Shown here one piece after another: positions 1 through 6,528 of a DNA stretch of 9,381 nt. Numbering within the stretch: the first letter of the stretch is position 1; each line of letters starts with the position of its first letter. The stretch lies in assembly GCA_937912045.1 (NCBI GenBank), contig CALDPI010000087.1, positions 1-9,381 on the forward strand. Reading direction: 5' to 3'. The DNA is from an uncultured Clostridia bacterium (GTDB lineage Bacteria > Bacillota > Clostridia > Oscillospirales > Acutalibacteraceae). The position numbers and the translations under genes were made by a program. The notes under the pieces are model-generated. The model was not told where the DNA came from. It searched no databases and was given only the letters and a program-made list of their open reading frames with translations.

Positions 1-1208
1 CACGCCGTTGCCAGCACAGAAAGCACAAGTGCGCCTGTAACAAGGTGTGTTATGAGCAGATTTGTCGCCATAGAAACCAAAGAAAACGTGGAAAAATGCC
101 ACAGTGTGAACGGTAGCGTTGCAAGGGTTGCGCCCAGCGCCACCGACACGATAGAGGAAATTGCGCTCGCTATTTTATCGAGTGCGGTGTTTCCCGCCCT
201 TCTCATTATAATGCCGTCTATCGACGGGGCTATGACCAGTACGCCAAAGGTCGCGGCAGCAGAAAGCTGAAAAGAAACGCTTAAAATTACAAGCGGATTT
301 ATAAACACGTTAATTGCGATTGCGGCAAAGAATGAGTTGAACGCGTCGGGCTTTCTTCTCACCAAAAGGCCGAACAAAATAATCAGATATGCCACGCCCG
401 AGCGAATGACCGAGGCGGTAAAGCCCGTCAAGGCGATGAGAAACAGAATTATCACTATACCCAAAACACCGACTATGAATCTATCCATACAAAAGCGTCG
501 GGTAAATTTTAAAAAAGTGCCCACAATTATACCCAGGTGCAGACCCGACACAACCATTATATGACTTGCGCCTGCGCGGCGCACGTTTTGTGAGAGACCT
601 TCACTTATGTAATCCTTTTCGCCTATTGTAAGGCCGAGCAGCATTGCGGCTTCATCACCAAAAAGGGTATCGTAAAATAAGTTTTTAATCCCGTTTCTGA
701 GCGTGTGCAGCCACGTATATAACGAGCTTGTATCCTCCGCGCTTTGCAGTCTTAAAAGGTATGCGGTTGCGTGTGCGCCGCCTTTAAAATCGCTGTACTC
801 ACCTTTGCTGAGCATTCGGACCTGTGCGATTATTTTCTGTCCGTCCCTTAGGCCATATCCGCCAACACTCACAAGATTTATTTTAACCCCGTCCGACGCT
901 ACGGTATATACAGCGCTGTTATCGTTATATGAAACGGCGGTCACAACACCCGTAACCGTGGTGTTTTTGTCCATAGCCTTGGCGGTTTGCACCCTTTCGG
1001 TTTCGGCAGCACACCGCACCGACAGGGCAAATAGCATCAGCAAAACCGAAAGCCAAGAAAAGAGAGAAGCGGGTTTTAAAACGCACAAGGCTACCACCGC
1101 GGCGGCAATAAGCGCCGCCAAGCAAAACAATACCCTTGGCGGTGCTGCTATGGATATGAGCGATAAGCCGAGAGCGGCACAGCCGCATAAAAGCATTGGT
1201 CTTTTCAT
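1..1208 (-). CDS. comEC: ComEC/Rec2-type DNA uptake channel protein, N-terminal part (gene runs off the left edge)
   Basis: An open frame reads from ATG at 1208 down to base 1 without a stop, giving 402 residues of an incomplete protein. ComEC is the inner-membrane channel through which single-stranded DNA enters during natural transformation. Hydrophobic segments lie at about residues 4-22, 25-44 and 48-66. A soluble beta-rich stretch at about 80-155 looks like the OB-like DUF4131 region. The multi-pass Competence domain follows, with hallmark motifs: SHIMVVSGLHLGII (215-228), LTGFTASVIRSG (260-271) and SFQLSAAATFGVL (312-324). The C-terminal metallo-beta-lactamase-like domain found in many ComEC proteins would lie outside the window. 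The gene follows the phosphoribosyltransferase gene after 43 bp. Its Shine-Dalgarno is weak: GGGGA about 11 nt before the ATG, lying in the 3' arm of a hairpin. No ComEA or other competence gene is visible here, so active transformation cannot be inferred. Confidence 0.93.
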   Translation of the reverse strand, partial: MKRPMLLCGCAALGLSLISIAAPPRVLFCLAALIAAAVVALCVLKPASLFSWLSVLLMLFALSVRCAAETERVQTAKAMDKNTTVTGVVTAVSYNDNSAVYTVASDGVKINLVSVGGYGLRDGQKIIAQVRMLSKGEYSDFKGGAHATAYLLRLQSAEDTSSLYTWLHTLRNGIKNLFYDTLFGDEAAMLLGLTIGEKDYISEGLSQNVRRAGASHIMVVSGLHLGIIVGTFLKFTRRFCMDRFIVGVLGIVIILFLIALTGFTASVIRSGVAYLIILFGLLVRRKPDAFNSFFAAIAINVFINPLVILSVSFQLSAAATFGVLVIAPSIDGIIMRRAGNTALDKIASAISSIVSVALGATLATLPFTLWHFSTFSLVSMATNLLITHLVTGALVLSVLATA

Positions 1209-1218
1209 AATAGCATAA

Positions 1219-1243
1219 ATCCCCGCATTGATAAGGCGGGGAT
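1219..1243 (-). terminator. Hairpin between the phosphoribosyltransferase gene and comEC (weak terminator or leader element)
   Basis: The arms ATCCCCGC (1219-1226) and GCGGGGAT (1236-1243) form a perfect 8-bp stem with a 9-nt loop. It starts 8 nt after the phosphoribosyltransferase stop codon. On the minus strand the downstream tail is only TTATGCTATT, not a clean U-run, so termination would be inefficient. On the plus strand a run of six T lies 4 nt beyond the stem. The 3' arm (minus strand) contains the only Shine-Dalgarno-like sequence for comEC. It may therefore be a leaky terminator that lowers comEC expression or a structure that hides the ribosome site; the sequence does not decide between these. 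Confidence 0.45.
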
Positions 1244-1251
1244 AAACTTTT

Positions 1252-1791
1252 TTATTTGAAAAACAGCGGTAGTTTTTCGAGGAAGATGATATCCTTGCGG
1301 TCGGCAGCGTCGCCCTCCGCAAAGTAGGCACAGGCCGCCGCTTCCTTTGCACCTGCAGCCTCCATCAGCTTGCGAACCGCATCAAGCGATTCGCCCGTGC
1401 TTATAACGTCGTCAACAATCAGCACGCGTTTGCCTTTAATGGCGGCAACGTCGTCTTCACCTAAATAAAGCTTTTGCTCACGCTGGGTTGTGATAGAGCG
1501 TACGCTAACCGAAATGGGATTTCCCATATAAACCTTTGTGCCCTTGCGGATTACAACGTAAGGCTTTTCACTCTGACGCGCCATTTCGTACGCAATAGGA
1601 ATACTCTTGGCTTCGGGTGTTACAATTACATCAAATTCAGGTGCGCGCTTTAATAATTCTTCGCAGCCCTTTATAGTGAGTTCAACATCACCGAAAATTA
1701 TGAATGCGGCAATATCAAGGCTGTCGCTGACCGCGAATTTTTTAAACTCGCGTTCACAGCCTGCTATTGTCAGCTTATACGTATCTCTCAT
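1252..1791 (-). CDS. Adenine phosphoribosyltransferase-like protein (type I PRTase fold)
   Basis: This 179-residue protein belongs to the type I phosphoribosyltransferases, which transfer phosphoribosyl from PRPP to a base. The signature PRPP-binding loop VLIVDDVISTGES spans residues 123-135, with the acidic pair D127-D128. The segment VTPEAKSIPIAYEMAR (57-72) and the following KPYVVIRKGTKVYM (76-89) are typical of the APRT/xanthine-PRTase branch, where the product is AMP or XMP. The base specificity sits in the less conserved N-terminal hood and cannot be read safely, so adenine is the best guess only; a PurR-like regulatory role without the DNA-binding domain is the alternative. The ATG at 1791 has GAGGTGA four nt upstream. 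It starts 18 nt after the HIT gene ends and is surely co-transcribed with alaS and the HIT gene. The length fits the family (about 170-190 residues). Confidence 0.88.
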   Translation of the reverse strand: MRDTYKLTIAGCEREFKKFAVSDSLDIAAFIIFGDVELTIKGCEELLKRAPEFDVIVTPEAKSIPIAYEMARQSEKPYVVIRKGTKVYMGNPISVSVRSITTQREQKLYLGEDDVAAIKGKRVLIVDDVISTGESLDAVRKLMEAAGAKEAAACAYFAEGDAADRKDIIFLEKLPLFFK

Positions 1792-1809
1792 AAAATCACC
1801 TCAGTCATT

Positions 1810-2148
1810 TTAGCCCGGAGGCCAGGCAAGATTTCGGCGTGCAAGCAGGTGAAAATGAATATGGCCCACCGTTTGTCCGCCGTCCTCGCCGCAATTATTC
1901 ACAACGCGAAAACCGTTTTCGAGATTCTCACGTTTTGCGATTTCCGCCACAGCCTCATACACCTTTGCGATGAGATGGCTGTTTTCCGCCGTTATTTCGG
2001 CGGCGCTTGCGATATGCTGCTTGGGGACGATAACCGCGTGGAAGGGTGCCTGCGGTGCAATGTCCAGAAATGCATACACAAACTCGTTTTCAAAAACCTT
2101 TGTGCTGGGTATTTCACCCTTTATGATTGAACAAAATAAGCAATCCAT
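1810..2148 (-). CDS. hinT: HIT family protein, HinT-type purine nucleoside phosphoramidase
   Basis: The 112-residue protein is a complete, compact histidine-triad hydrolase. The active-site triad H96-I-H98-F-H100 lies in GHIHFHLLA, and the chain ends in LAWPPG, matching the WPPG C-terminus typical of Hint/PKCI proteins rather than Fhit. The N-terminal CLFCSIIKGEIPS and the DIAPQAPFHAVIVPKQH segment (29-45) are also family hallmarks. A CxxC pair (C3, C6) is present, as in many bacterial members. Hint enzymes hydrolyse adenosine 5'-phosphoramidates, including aminoacyl-AMP, to AMP. I place the start at ATG 2148 rather than GTG 2157: AGGTGA lies 5 nt before the ATG, whereas the GTG has no convincing site. 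The gene follows alaS after 9 bp and its Shine-Dalgarno overlaps the alaS stop codon, so the two are probably translationally coupled. Confidence 0.93.
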   Translation of the reverse strand: MDCLFCSIIKGEIPSTKVFENEFVYAFLDIAPQAPFHAVIVPKQHIASAAEITAENSHLIAKVYEAVAEIAKRENLENGFRVVNNCGEDGGQTVGHIHFHLLARRNLAWPPG

Positions 2149-2153
2149 TTTTG

Positions 2154-2159
2154 TCACCT
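2154..2159 (-). promoter_or_regulatory. Ribosome binding site that fixes the hinT start
   Basis: AGGTGA on the minus strand is spaced 5 nt from the ATG at 2148-2146. It contains two bases of the alaS TAG stop (2160-2158), so a ribosome terminating on alaS stands on the hinT initiation site. This favours ATG 2148 over the in-frame GTG at 2157, which lies inside the site itself. Confidence 0.7.
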
Positions 2160-4782
2160 ACATCATACCGGCAAGAATTTTTTCTGCCGCATCCAAAGCC
2201 GACTGTGCAAGAGCTGCGTCCTTGCCGCCTGCCATTGCAAAATCGGGTCTGCCGCCGCCGTTACCGCCTGTGAGCTTTGCAACCTCACGCACGAGGTTGC
2301 CTGCATGGGCGCCGCTCTTTACAGCGTCTGCACCGCAGGACACACAGAAGGTAAGCTTGCCTGCGTTTTCCGCAGCAAGAAGTGTTACGAAATCGGGTTT
2401 TTCAGACTTAATCTGCTCGCACATATTCTTAACGTCGTCCGAGCTTGCGCCCTTCATAAGCGCGGTTATAAGCTTGCAATTACCAACCGTTTTCGCGTTA
2501 TCGTAAAGGTCTTTAACCTTGCCTGCGGCAAGCTGAGCCTCCAGCTTTTCAACCGCTTTTTCGCGGTTTTTAAGCTCCTGTGACAGCTGTGCGGCGCGGT
2601 CGGCAATTCCCCACGGGTTGCCAAGCTTGAGTGCGTTTGCGGTATTCTCTGCCAAGGCGGCATATTTTTCAATAAGGGCAAGCACGCCATAGCCTGTATA
2701 GCCTTCGATTCTGCGAACGCCCGAAGCAACCGAGCTTTCGCTTGCAATTTTGAAAAGTCCGATTTTTGCGGTGTTGTCAACGTGGGTACCGCCGCAAAGC
2801 TCGACAGAGCGGTCACCTGCTTTTACAACGCGTACAACATCGCCGTACTTTTCACCAAAGAGTGCCATTGCACCCATTTTCTTTGCCTCGTCTATAGGCA
2901 TTTCGCGGTTGTCAACCACAATGCCCTCTAAAATTGCGGAGTTAACGTAGGCCTCAACCGCCGACTTTTCCTCCTCTGTGAGTGCGGAAAAATGTGTAAA
3001 GTCAAAGCGCACAGCGTTTTCGTTTACGTACTGACCTGCCTGTTCTACGTGGGTGCCAAGCACTGCACGAAGACCTGCCTGAAGCAGATGGGCTGCGGTG
3101 TGGTTGCGGCGTATAGCCTCGCGGCGTGCAACGTCAATATTGGCCGTTACGGTATCGCCAACGGCGATTGCGCCGTCTGTCATCTGTCCTGCATGGGTAT
3201 AAACGCCGCCGCCTGTTTTTTCGGTGTTTTTAACGGTAAACACAGCGCCACCTGCACCAATAAGCTCACCCGTATCACCGACCTGGCCGCCGCCCTCGCC
3301 GTAAAATACGGTTTTATCAAGCACAATAACACCCGTCTGTCCGGCGCCGATAATATCACACTTTTCACCGTCGGCAACGATTGCGACAACCTTTGCCTCT
3401 GCTGTGTTCTGTGTATAGCCGAAGAATTCGGTAGCGGCTGCCTCGTCAAAGGAAATGCCGTCACTCTTCCACGATTCGCCGTCTGAAGCCTTGCGCGCGT
3501 TACGGCTGCGGCTGCGCTGTTCTTCCATATAAACCTTAAAGCCCTCTTCGTCAACCGTCATATCGTGTTCTTCTAAAATATCCTTGGTTAAGTCAAGCGG
3601 GAAGCCGTAGGTATCGTAAAGGCGGAAAGCATCCTCTGCTGCGAGCACGCCGCCCTTGTTTACGAGGTTTGAAAGCAGGGAAAGTCCCTGGTCTATTGTT
3701 TTGCTGAAGGCCTCCTCTTCAAAGGAGATAACCTTTTTTATAAGGTCGGCCTTTTCCACAAGCTCGGGATATGCCGATTTGTTTTCGTTTATAACAGTAT
3801 CACACAGCTCAGGAAGGAATGCACGCTTTATGCCAAGCAGCTTTCCGTGGCGTGCGGCACGACGCAGGATTCTGCGCAAAACGTAGCCGCGTCCCTCGTT
3901 TGAGGGTATGATGCCGTCGCAAATCATAAAGGTTGATGCGCGGATGTGGTCGGTAATTGCGCGAACCGACATATCGGTATCGGCACCCTTGCCGTAATCA
4001 CATTCTGCAATTTTGCAGACGTGGTCTAAAATGTTGCGAACGGTATCAACCTCGAACATATTGTCGACACCCTGCATTACACAGGCAAGACGCTCAAGTC
4101 CCATTCCCGTGTCAATGTTTTTATGCTCAAGCTCCTTATACGTGCCGTCACCCATATTATTGAACTGGGTGAAAACGTTGTTCCAGATTTCCATATATCT
4201 GTCACATTCGCAGCCGGGTCTGCAGTCGGGGGAGCCGCAGCCATACTTTTCGCCGCGGTCAAAATAAATTTCGGAGCAGGGCCCGCAAGGACCTGTGCCG
4301 TGCTCCCAGAAGTTGTCCGCCTTGCCGAGCTTTACAATGCGCTCCGCAGGGACTCCGATTACGTTGCGCCAGATGTTATAGGCCTCGTCGTCGCTCTCAT
4401 AGACCGATGGCCACAAAAGCTCCTCCGGTATTTCGAGGGTTTTTGTCAAAAACTCCCACGCCCACGGAATTGCTTCGTCCTTGAAATAATCGCCAAAGGA
4501 GAAGTTTCCGAGCATTTCAAAATATGTACCGTGGCGTGCGGTTTTACCAACACGCTCAAGGTCGGGTGTTCTTATGCACTTCTGGCAGGTGGTAACGCGG
4601 TTTCTCGGAGGTGTTATCTCACCTGTGAAGTATTTTTTCATTGGTGCCATACCCGAGTTTATAAGCAAAAGTGATTTATCGTTGTTCGGCACCAAGGAAA
4701 AGCTCTTCAAACGGAGGTGTCCCTTTGATTCGAAAAACGACAAATATTTTTCTCTCAAATCGTTAAGTGATGTCCATTGCAT
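2158..4782 (-). CDS. alaS: Alanine--tRNA ligase
   Basis: The 874-residue length is that of a full bacterial AlaRS, which charges tRNA-Ala with alanine and clears mischarged Ser and Gly. The class II catalytic core is at the N-terminus: residues 29-60 contain LVPNNDKSLLLINSGMAPMK, followed by RHGTYFEMLGNFSFGDYF (83-100) and the GTGPCGPCSEIYFDRG region (162-177). The tRNA-recognition region contains GRGYVLRRILRRAARHG (297-313). The editing domain carries its zinc ligands: H561 and H565 in NHTAAHLL, C663 and H667 in CGGTHVDNT. A coiled-coil stretch (about 730-755) and the C-Ala/DHHA1 domain end with GGNGGGRPDFAMAGG (839-853). No key residue appears lost. The start ATG at 4782 has GAGGAAG six nt upstream, and MQWTSLNDLREKYLSFFESKGH is the expected N-terminus. 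It is the first gene of an operon with hinT, the PRTase gene and comEC, driven by the promoter at 4822-4850. Confidence 0.99.
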   Translation of the reverse strand: MQWTSLNDLREKYLSFFESKGHLRLKSFSLVPNNDKSLLLINSGMAPMKKYFTGEITPPRNRVTTCQKCIRTPDLERVGKTARHGTYFEMLGNFSFGDYFKDEAIPWAWEFLTKTLEIPEELLWPSVYESDDEAYNIWRNVIGVPAERIVKLGKADNFWEHGTGPCGPCSEIYFDRGEKYGCGSPDCRPGCECDRYMEIWNNVFTQFNNMGDGTYKELEHKNIDTGMGLERLACVMQGVDNMFEVDTVRNILDHVCKIAECDYGKGADTDMSVRAITDHIRASTFMICDGIIPSNEGRGYVLRRILRRAARHGKLLGIKRAFLPELCDTVINENKSAYPELVEKADLIKKVISFEEEAFSKTIDQGLSLLSNLVNKGGVLAAEDAFRLYDTYGFPLDLTKDILEEHDMTVDEEGFKVYMEEQRSRSRNARKASDGESWKSDGISFDEAAATEFFGYTQNTAEAKVVAIVADGEKCDIIGAGQTGVIVLDKTVFYGEGGGQVGDTGELIGAGGAVFTVKNTEKTGGGVYTHAGQMTDGAIAVGDTVTANIDVARREAIRRNHTAAHLLQAGLRAVLGTHVEQAGQYVNENAVRFDFTHFSALTEEEKSAVEAYVNSAILEGIVVDNREMPIDEAKKMGAMALFGEKYGDVVRVVKAGDRSVELCGGTHVDNTAKIGLFKIASESSVASGVRRIEGYTGYGVLALIEKYAALAENTANALKLGNPWGIADRAAQLSQELKNREKAVEKLEAQLAAGKVKDLYDNAKTVGNCKLITALMKGASSDDVKNMCEQIKSEKPDFVTLLAAENAGKLTFCVSCGADAVKSGAHAGNLVREVAKLTGGNGGGRPDFAMAGGKDAALAQSALDAAEKILAGMM

Positions 4783-4821
4783 TTTTATCTTCCTCGCTTA
4801 TACAAATTTACATACACTATT

Positions 4822-4850
4822 AGTATATATCTATAAACCCACTTTGTCAA
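4822..4850 (-). promoter_or_regulatory. Sigma-A type promoter for alaS and the downstream genes
   Basis: On the minus strand a perfect -35 TTGACA (4850-4845) is separated by exactly 17 bp from a -10 TATACT (4827-4822), one base from consensus. The expected transcription start near 4815 leaves a leader of about 33 nt before the alaS ATG. That is far too short for a T-box riboswitch, and no other regulatory structure is visible. The -35 box overlaps the stop codon of the upstream PBP gene, so the promoter is tucked into the PBP 3' end. It should make alaS-hinT-PRTase-comEC expression independent of the PBP gene. No intrinsic terminator separates the PBP gene from it. Confidence 0.87.
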
Positions 4851-6460
4851 CTTAATTTAAGCGTATAAATCGCATCTGCAAGGGCGGAAAATACGGGTGG
4901 ACAAGCGGTGCCGCCACCGCTTGTGTTCTCGCTTATTATGACGACGACGTAGCGCGGGCTTTCGGCAGGAAAAAAACCGCAAAACCACGAATGGTCAACC
5001 GCCTTTCCGTCTATGAGCCATCCTGTTTGCGCTGTGGCGGTTTTGCCTGCTGCTGTGCAGTTTTTGGGCGCCGCCGCCCTGCCTGTGCCTTTTTTTATTA
5101 CCTCGCACAGCGCGTCCTTTAAAATGCCTGCGGTTTGCTCGCTCATAACCCTCGTGGGTGCCGATTGGGGATTTTCTTTTAAGGCGCCGTCGGTCACAAT
5201 TCCCTCAATAAGTGACGGCATAAAATACTCTCCCCCGTTTGCAATGGCTTCATAAAGGGTCAAAAGTGATACGGGGGTGAGCATTAAATCGCCCTGACCG
5301 ATTACCGTATTTGCAAGGGTCTGCTCGCTTTGTGCCACCGCTGACTCGGTCGGCATATTGCCCTTTTCTGTATAAAATCCGTCATAAAAGGTGTGGCGCT
5401 GACCGAAAAAAAGCGAGTTTGCCATACCGCAGACGGCGGCACCGCCCGTCTTTTGACCGAGGGTATAAAAATACGTGTTACAGGAAAAGGCTATCGCATC
5501 TGTAAGATTTAAAAGTCCGTGTCCGCTCGCCTTATGGCAGGCAAAAATCTTATCACCGATTTTTTTGCTGCCTGTGCAGTTGTTCAAAAAGGCGCCGAAA
5601 ACGCCCTGTTCAAGTGCAGCAGCCGCCACGCAGGGTTTGAAAACCGAGCCAACGTTATACGCACAAAAAGCGCGGTTTATTAGCGGTGACGAATCGTCGT
5701 CGAGATAATCCACCACGTTTACGGGGTTATAGTCGGGTCGGCTGACAAGGGCGCGGATTTTGCCTGTGCCAACCTCGCTCACCAAAAGCGCACCCGATTT
5801 GAAGTCTGACATAGCCTCCTCCGCAAGCGCCTGAAGGTCGGCATCTATGGTGGTTTTAACCCCGCTGAGTGCGGTGCGCTCATCCCCTGCGGTTTCGACC
5901 GAAAAATGCGAAAGGAATTCTCCGCGTGCGTCACGCGCATAAAGAAAATCAACCGTATTTTCGCTGTAAAGCAGGGAGTCAAAGGTTTTTTGCAGACCGC
6001 TGACACCGTGACCGTCGCCGCCGAGATAGCCTATAAGATGGGGTGCGAGTGTATCCTCGTCCTCACAGACGGGCACCGTAATGCTTTTGACCCCCTCGCC
6101 TGTGAGTTCTTCTTCGGTTTCGATGAGGACGGGCATTCCGTCTGCCAATTTTTTGGAAAGCTCCTGCATTTGCGCTATGTCGAGGTATCGGCTCATTGTG
6201 CTTTTACCCTCGTCTGTGGGGGTTACGGCGGTGTAGGTCTTTGTTTTTTGGTTGGTGAGAGATTTCATATTGGTATCAAAAATTGTTCCGCGCTGACGCG
6301 TAACGGTGAGTCTGTACGTTGTTTGGTTTTTTGCCGCGCTGCTGAGCTCCTCGCGGCTTACAACCGTCATTATCCGCAGTGCCGCCACAAGAAACAGCAT
6401 TGTGAGCAGAAAAAGGCAAAACGCGCTCCGTTTTTCCATAACGCTTAATTTTCTTTTCAT
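4847..6460 (-). CDS. Class B penicillin-binding protein (peptidoglycan D,D-transpeptidase, FtsI/SpoVD-like)
   Basis: This 537-residue protein has one N-terminal membrane anchor (about 12-33, basic residues before it, so the body is extracellular). A PBP dimer domain begins at RQRGTIFDTNMKSLT (55-69), and a transpeptidase domain fills the C-terminal part. Active-site motifs are present: S272-V-F-K275 with the nucleophilic serine, S326-C-N328, and K473-T-A in GKTATAQTG. The family norm is PGSxFK and KTG, so V270 before G271 and A475 in place of glycine are departures. HSWFCGFFP (490-498) is a normal family element. No PASTA domain is present, and the length is short for FtsI/SpoVD, so the division, elongation or sporulation role cannot be assigned. 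The ATG at 6460 has GGTGA four nt upstream. The gene stands between a terminator upstream and the alaS promoter downstream, so it is probably monocistronic or served by read-through. Confidence 0.94.
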   Translation of the reverse strand: MKRKLSVMEKRSAFCLFLLTMLFLVAALRIMTVVSREELSSAAKNQTTYRLTVTRQRGTIFDTNMKSLTNQKTKTYTAVTPTDEGKSTMSRYLDIAQMQELSKKLADGMPVLIETEEELTGEGVKSITVPVCEDEDTLAPHLIGYLGGDGHGVSGLQKTFDSLLYSENTVDFLYARDARGEFLSHFSVETAGDERTALSGVKTTIDADLQALAEEAMSDFKSGALLVSEVGTGKIRALVSRPDYNPVNVVDYLDDDSSPLINRAFCAYNVGSVFKPCVAAAALEQGVFGAFLNNCTGSKKIGDKIFACHKASGHGLLNLTDAIAFSCNTYFYTLGQKTGGAAVCGMANSLFFGQRHTFYDGFYTEKGNMPTESAVAQSEQTLANTVIGQGDLMLTPVSLLTLYEAIANGGEYFMPSLIEGIVTDGALKENPQSAPTRVMSEQTAGILKDALCEVIKKGTGRAAAPKNCTAAGKTATAQTGWLIDGKAVDHSWFCGFFPAESPRYVVVIISENTSGGGTACPPVFSALADAIYTLKLS

Positions 6461-6494
6461 AATATCACCGATTATATTTTTGACAAAAGCGCAT

Positions 6495-6523
6495 AAAAAA
6501 ACACCGCATAGGCGGTGTTTTTA
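6495..6523 (-). terminator. Bidirectional intrinsic terminator after the U32 gene
   Basis: The arms at 6497-6507 and 6512-6522 pair perfectly over 11 bp (core ACACCGC/GCGGTGT) with a 4-nt loop. Read on the minus strand, the GC-rich core is followed by seven T; read on the plus strand, by five T. It begins 6 nt after the U32 stop codon and should end the mltG-U32 transcript. It lies only 34 nt upstream of the PBP start. Confidence 0.92.
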
Positions 6524-6528
6524 GAAAT

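Noticed and set aside
2149..2157. GTG at 2157 as the start of the HIT gene.
   Set aside because: The GTG falls inside AGGTGA, which is ideally spaced for the ATG at 2148; the family's conserved N-terminus begins at that methionine.
2992..3486. Long plus-strand reading frame (164 residues) opposite alaS; similar long antisense frames lie opposite the other genes (for example 1970-2506, 4123-4674, 5906-6448, 6604-7203, 7799-8413).
   Set aside because: Each lies fully or largely antisense to a firmly identified gene, has no recognisable domain, and is Cys/Ser-rich or low in sense as expected for a shadow frame.
4783..4846. A T-box or other riboswitch in front of alaS.
   Set aside because: The promoter at 4822-4850 leaves a leader of only about 33 nt, too short, and no T-box sequence is seen.
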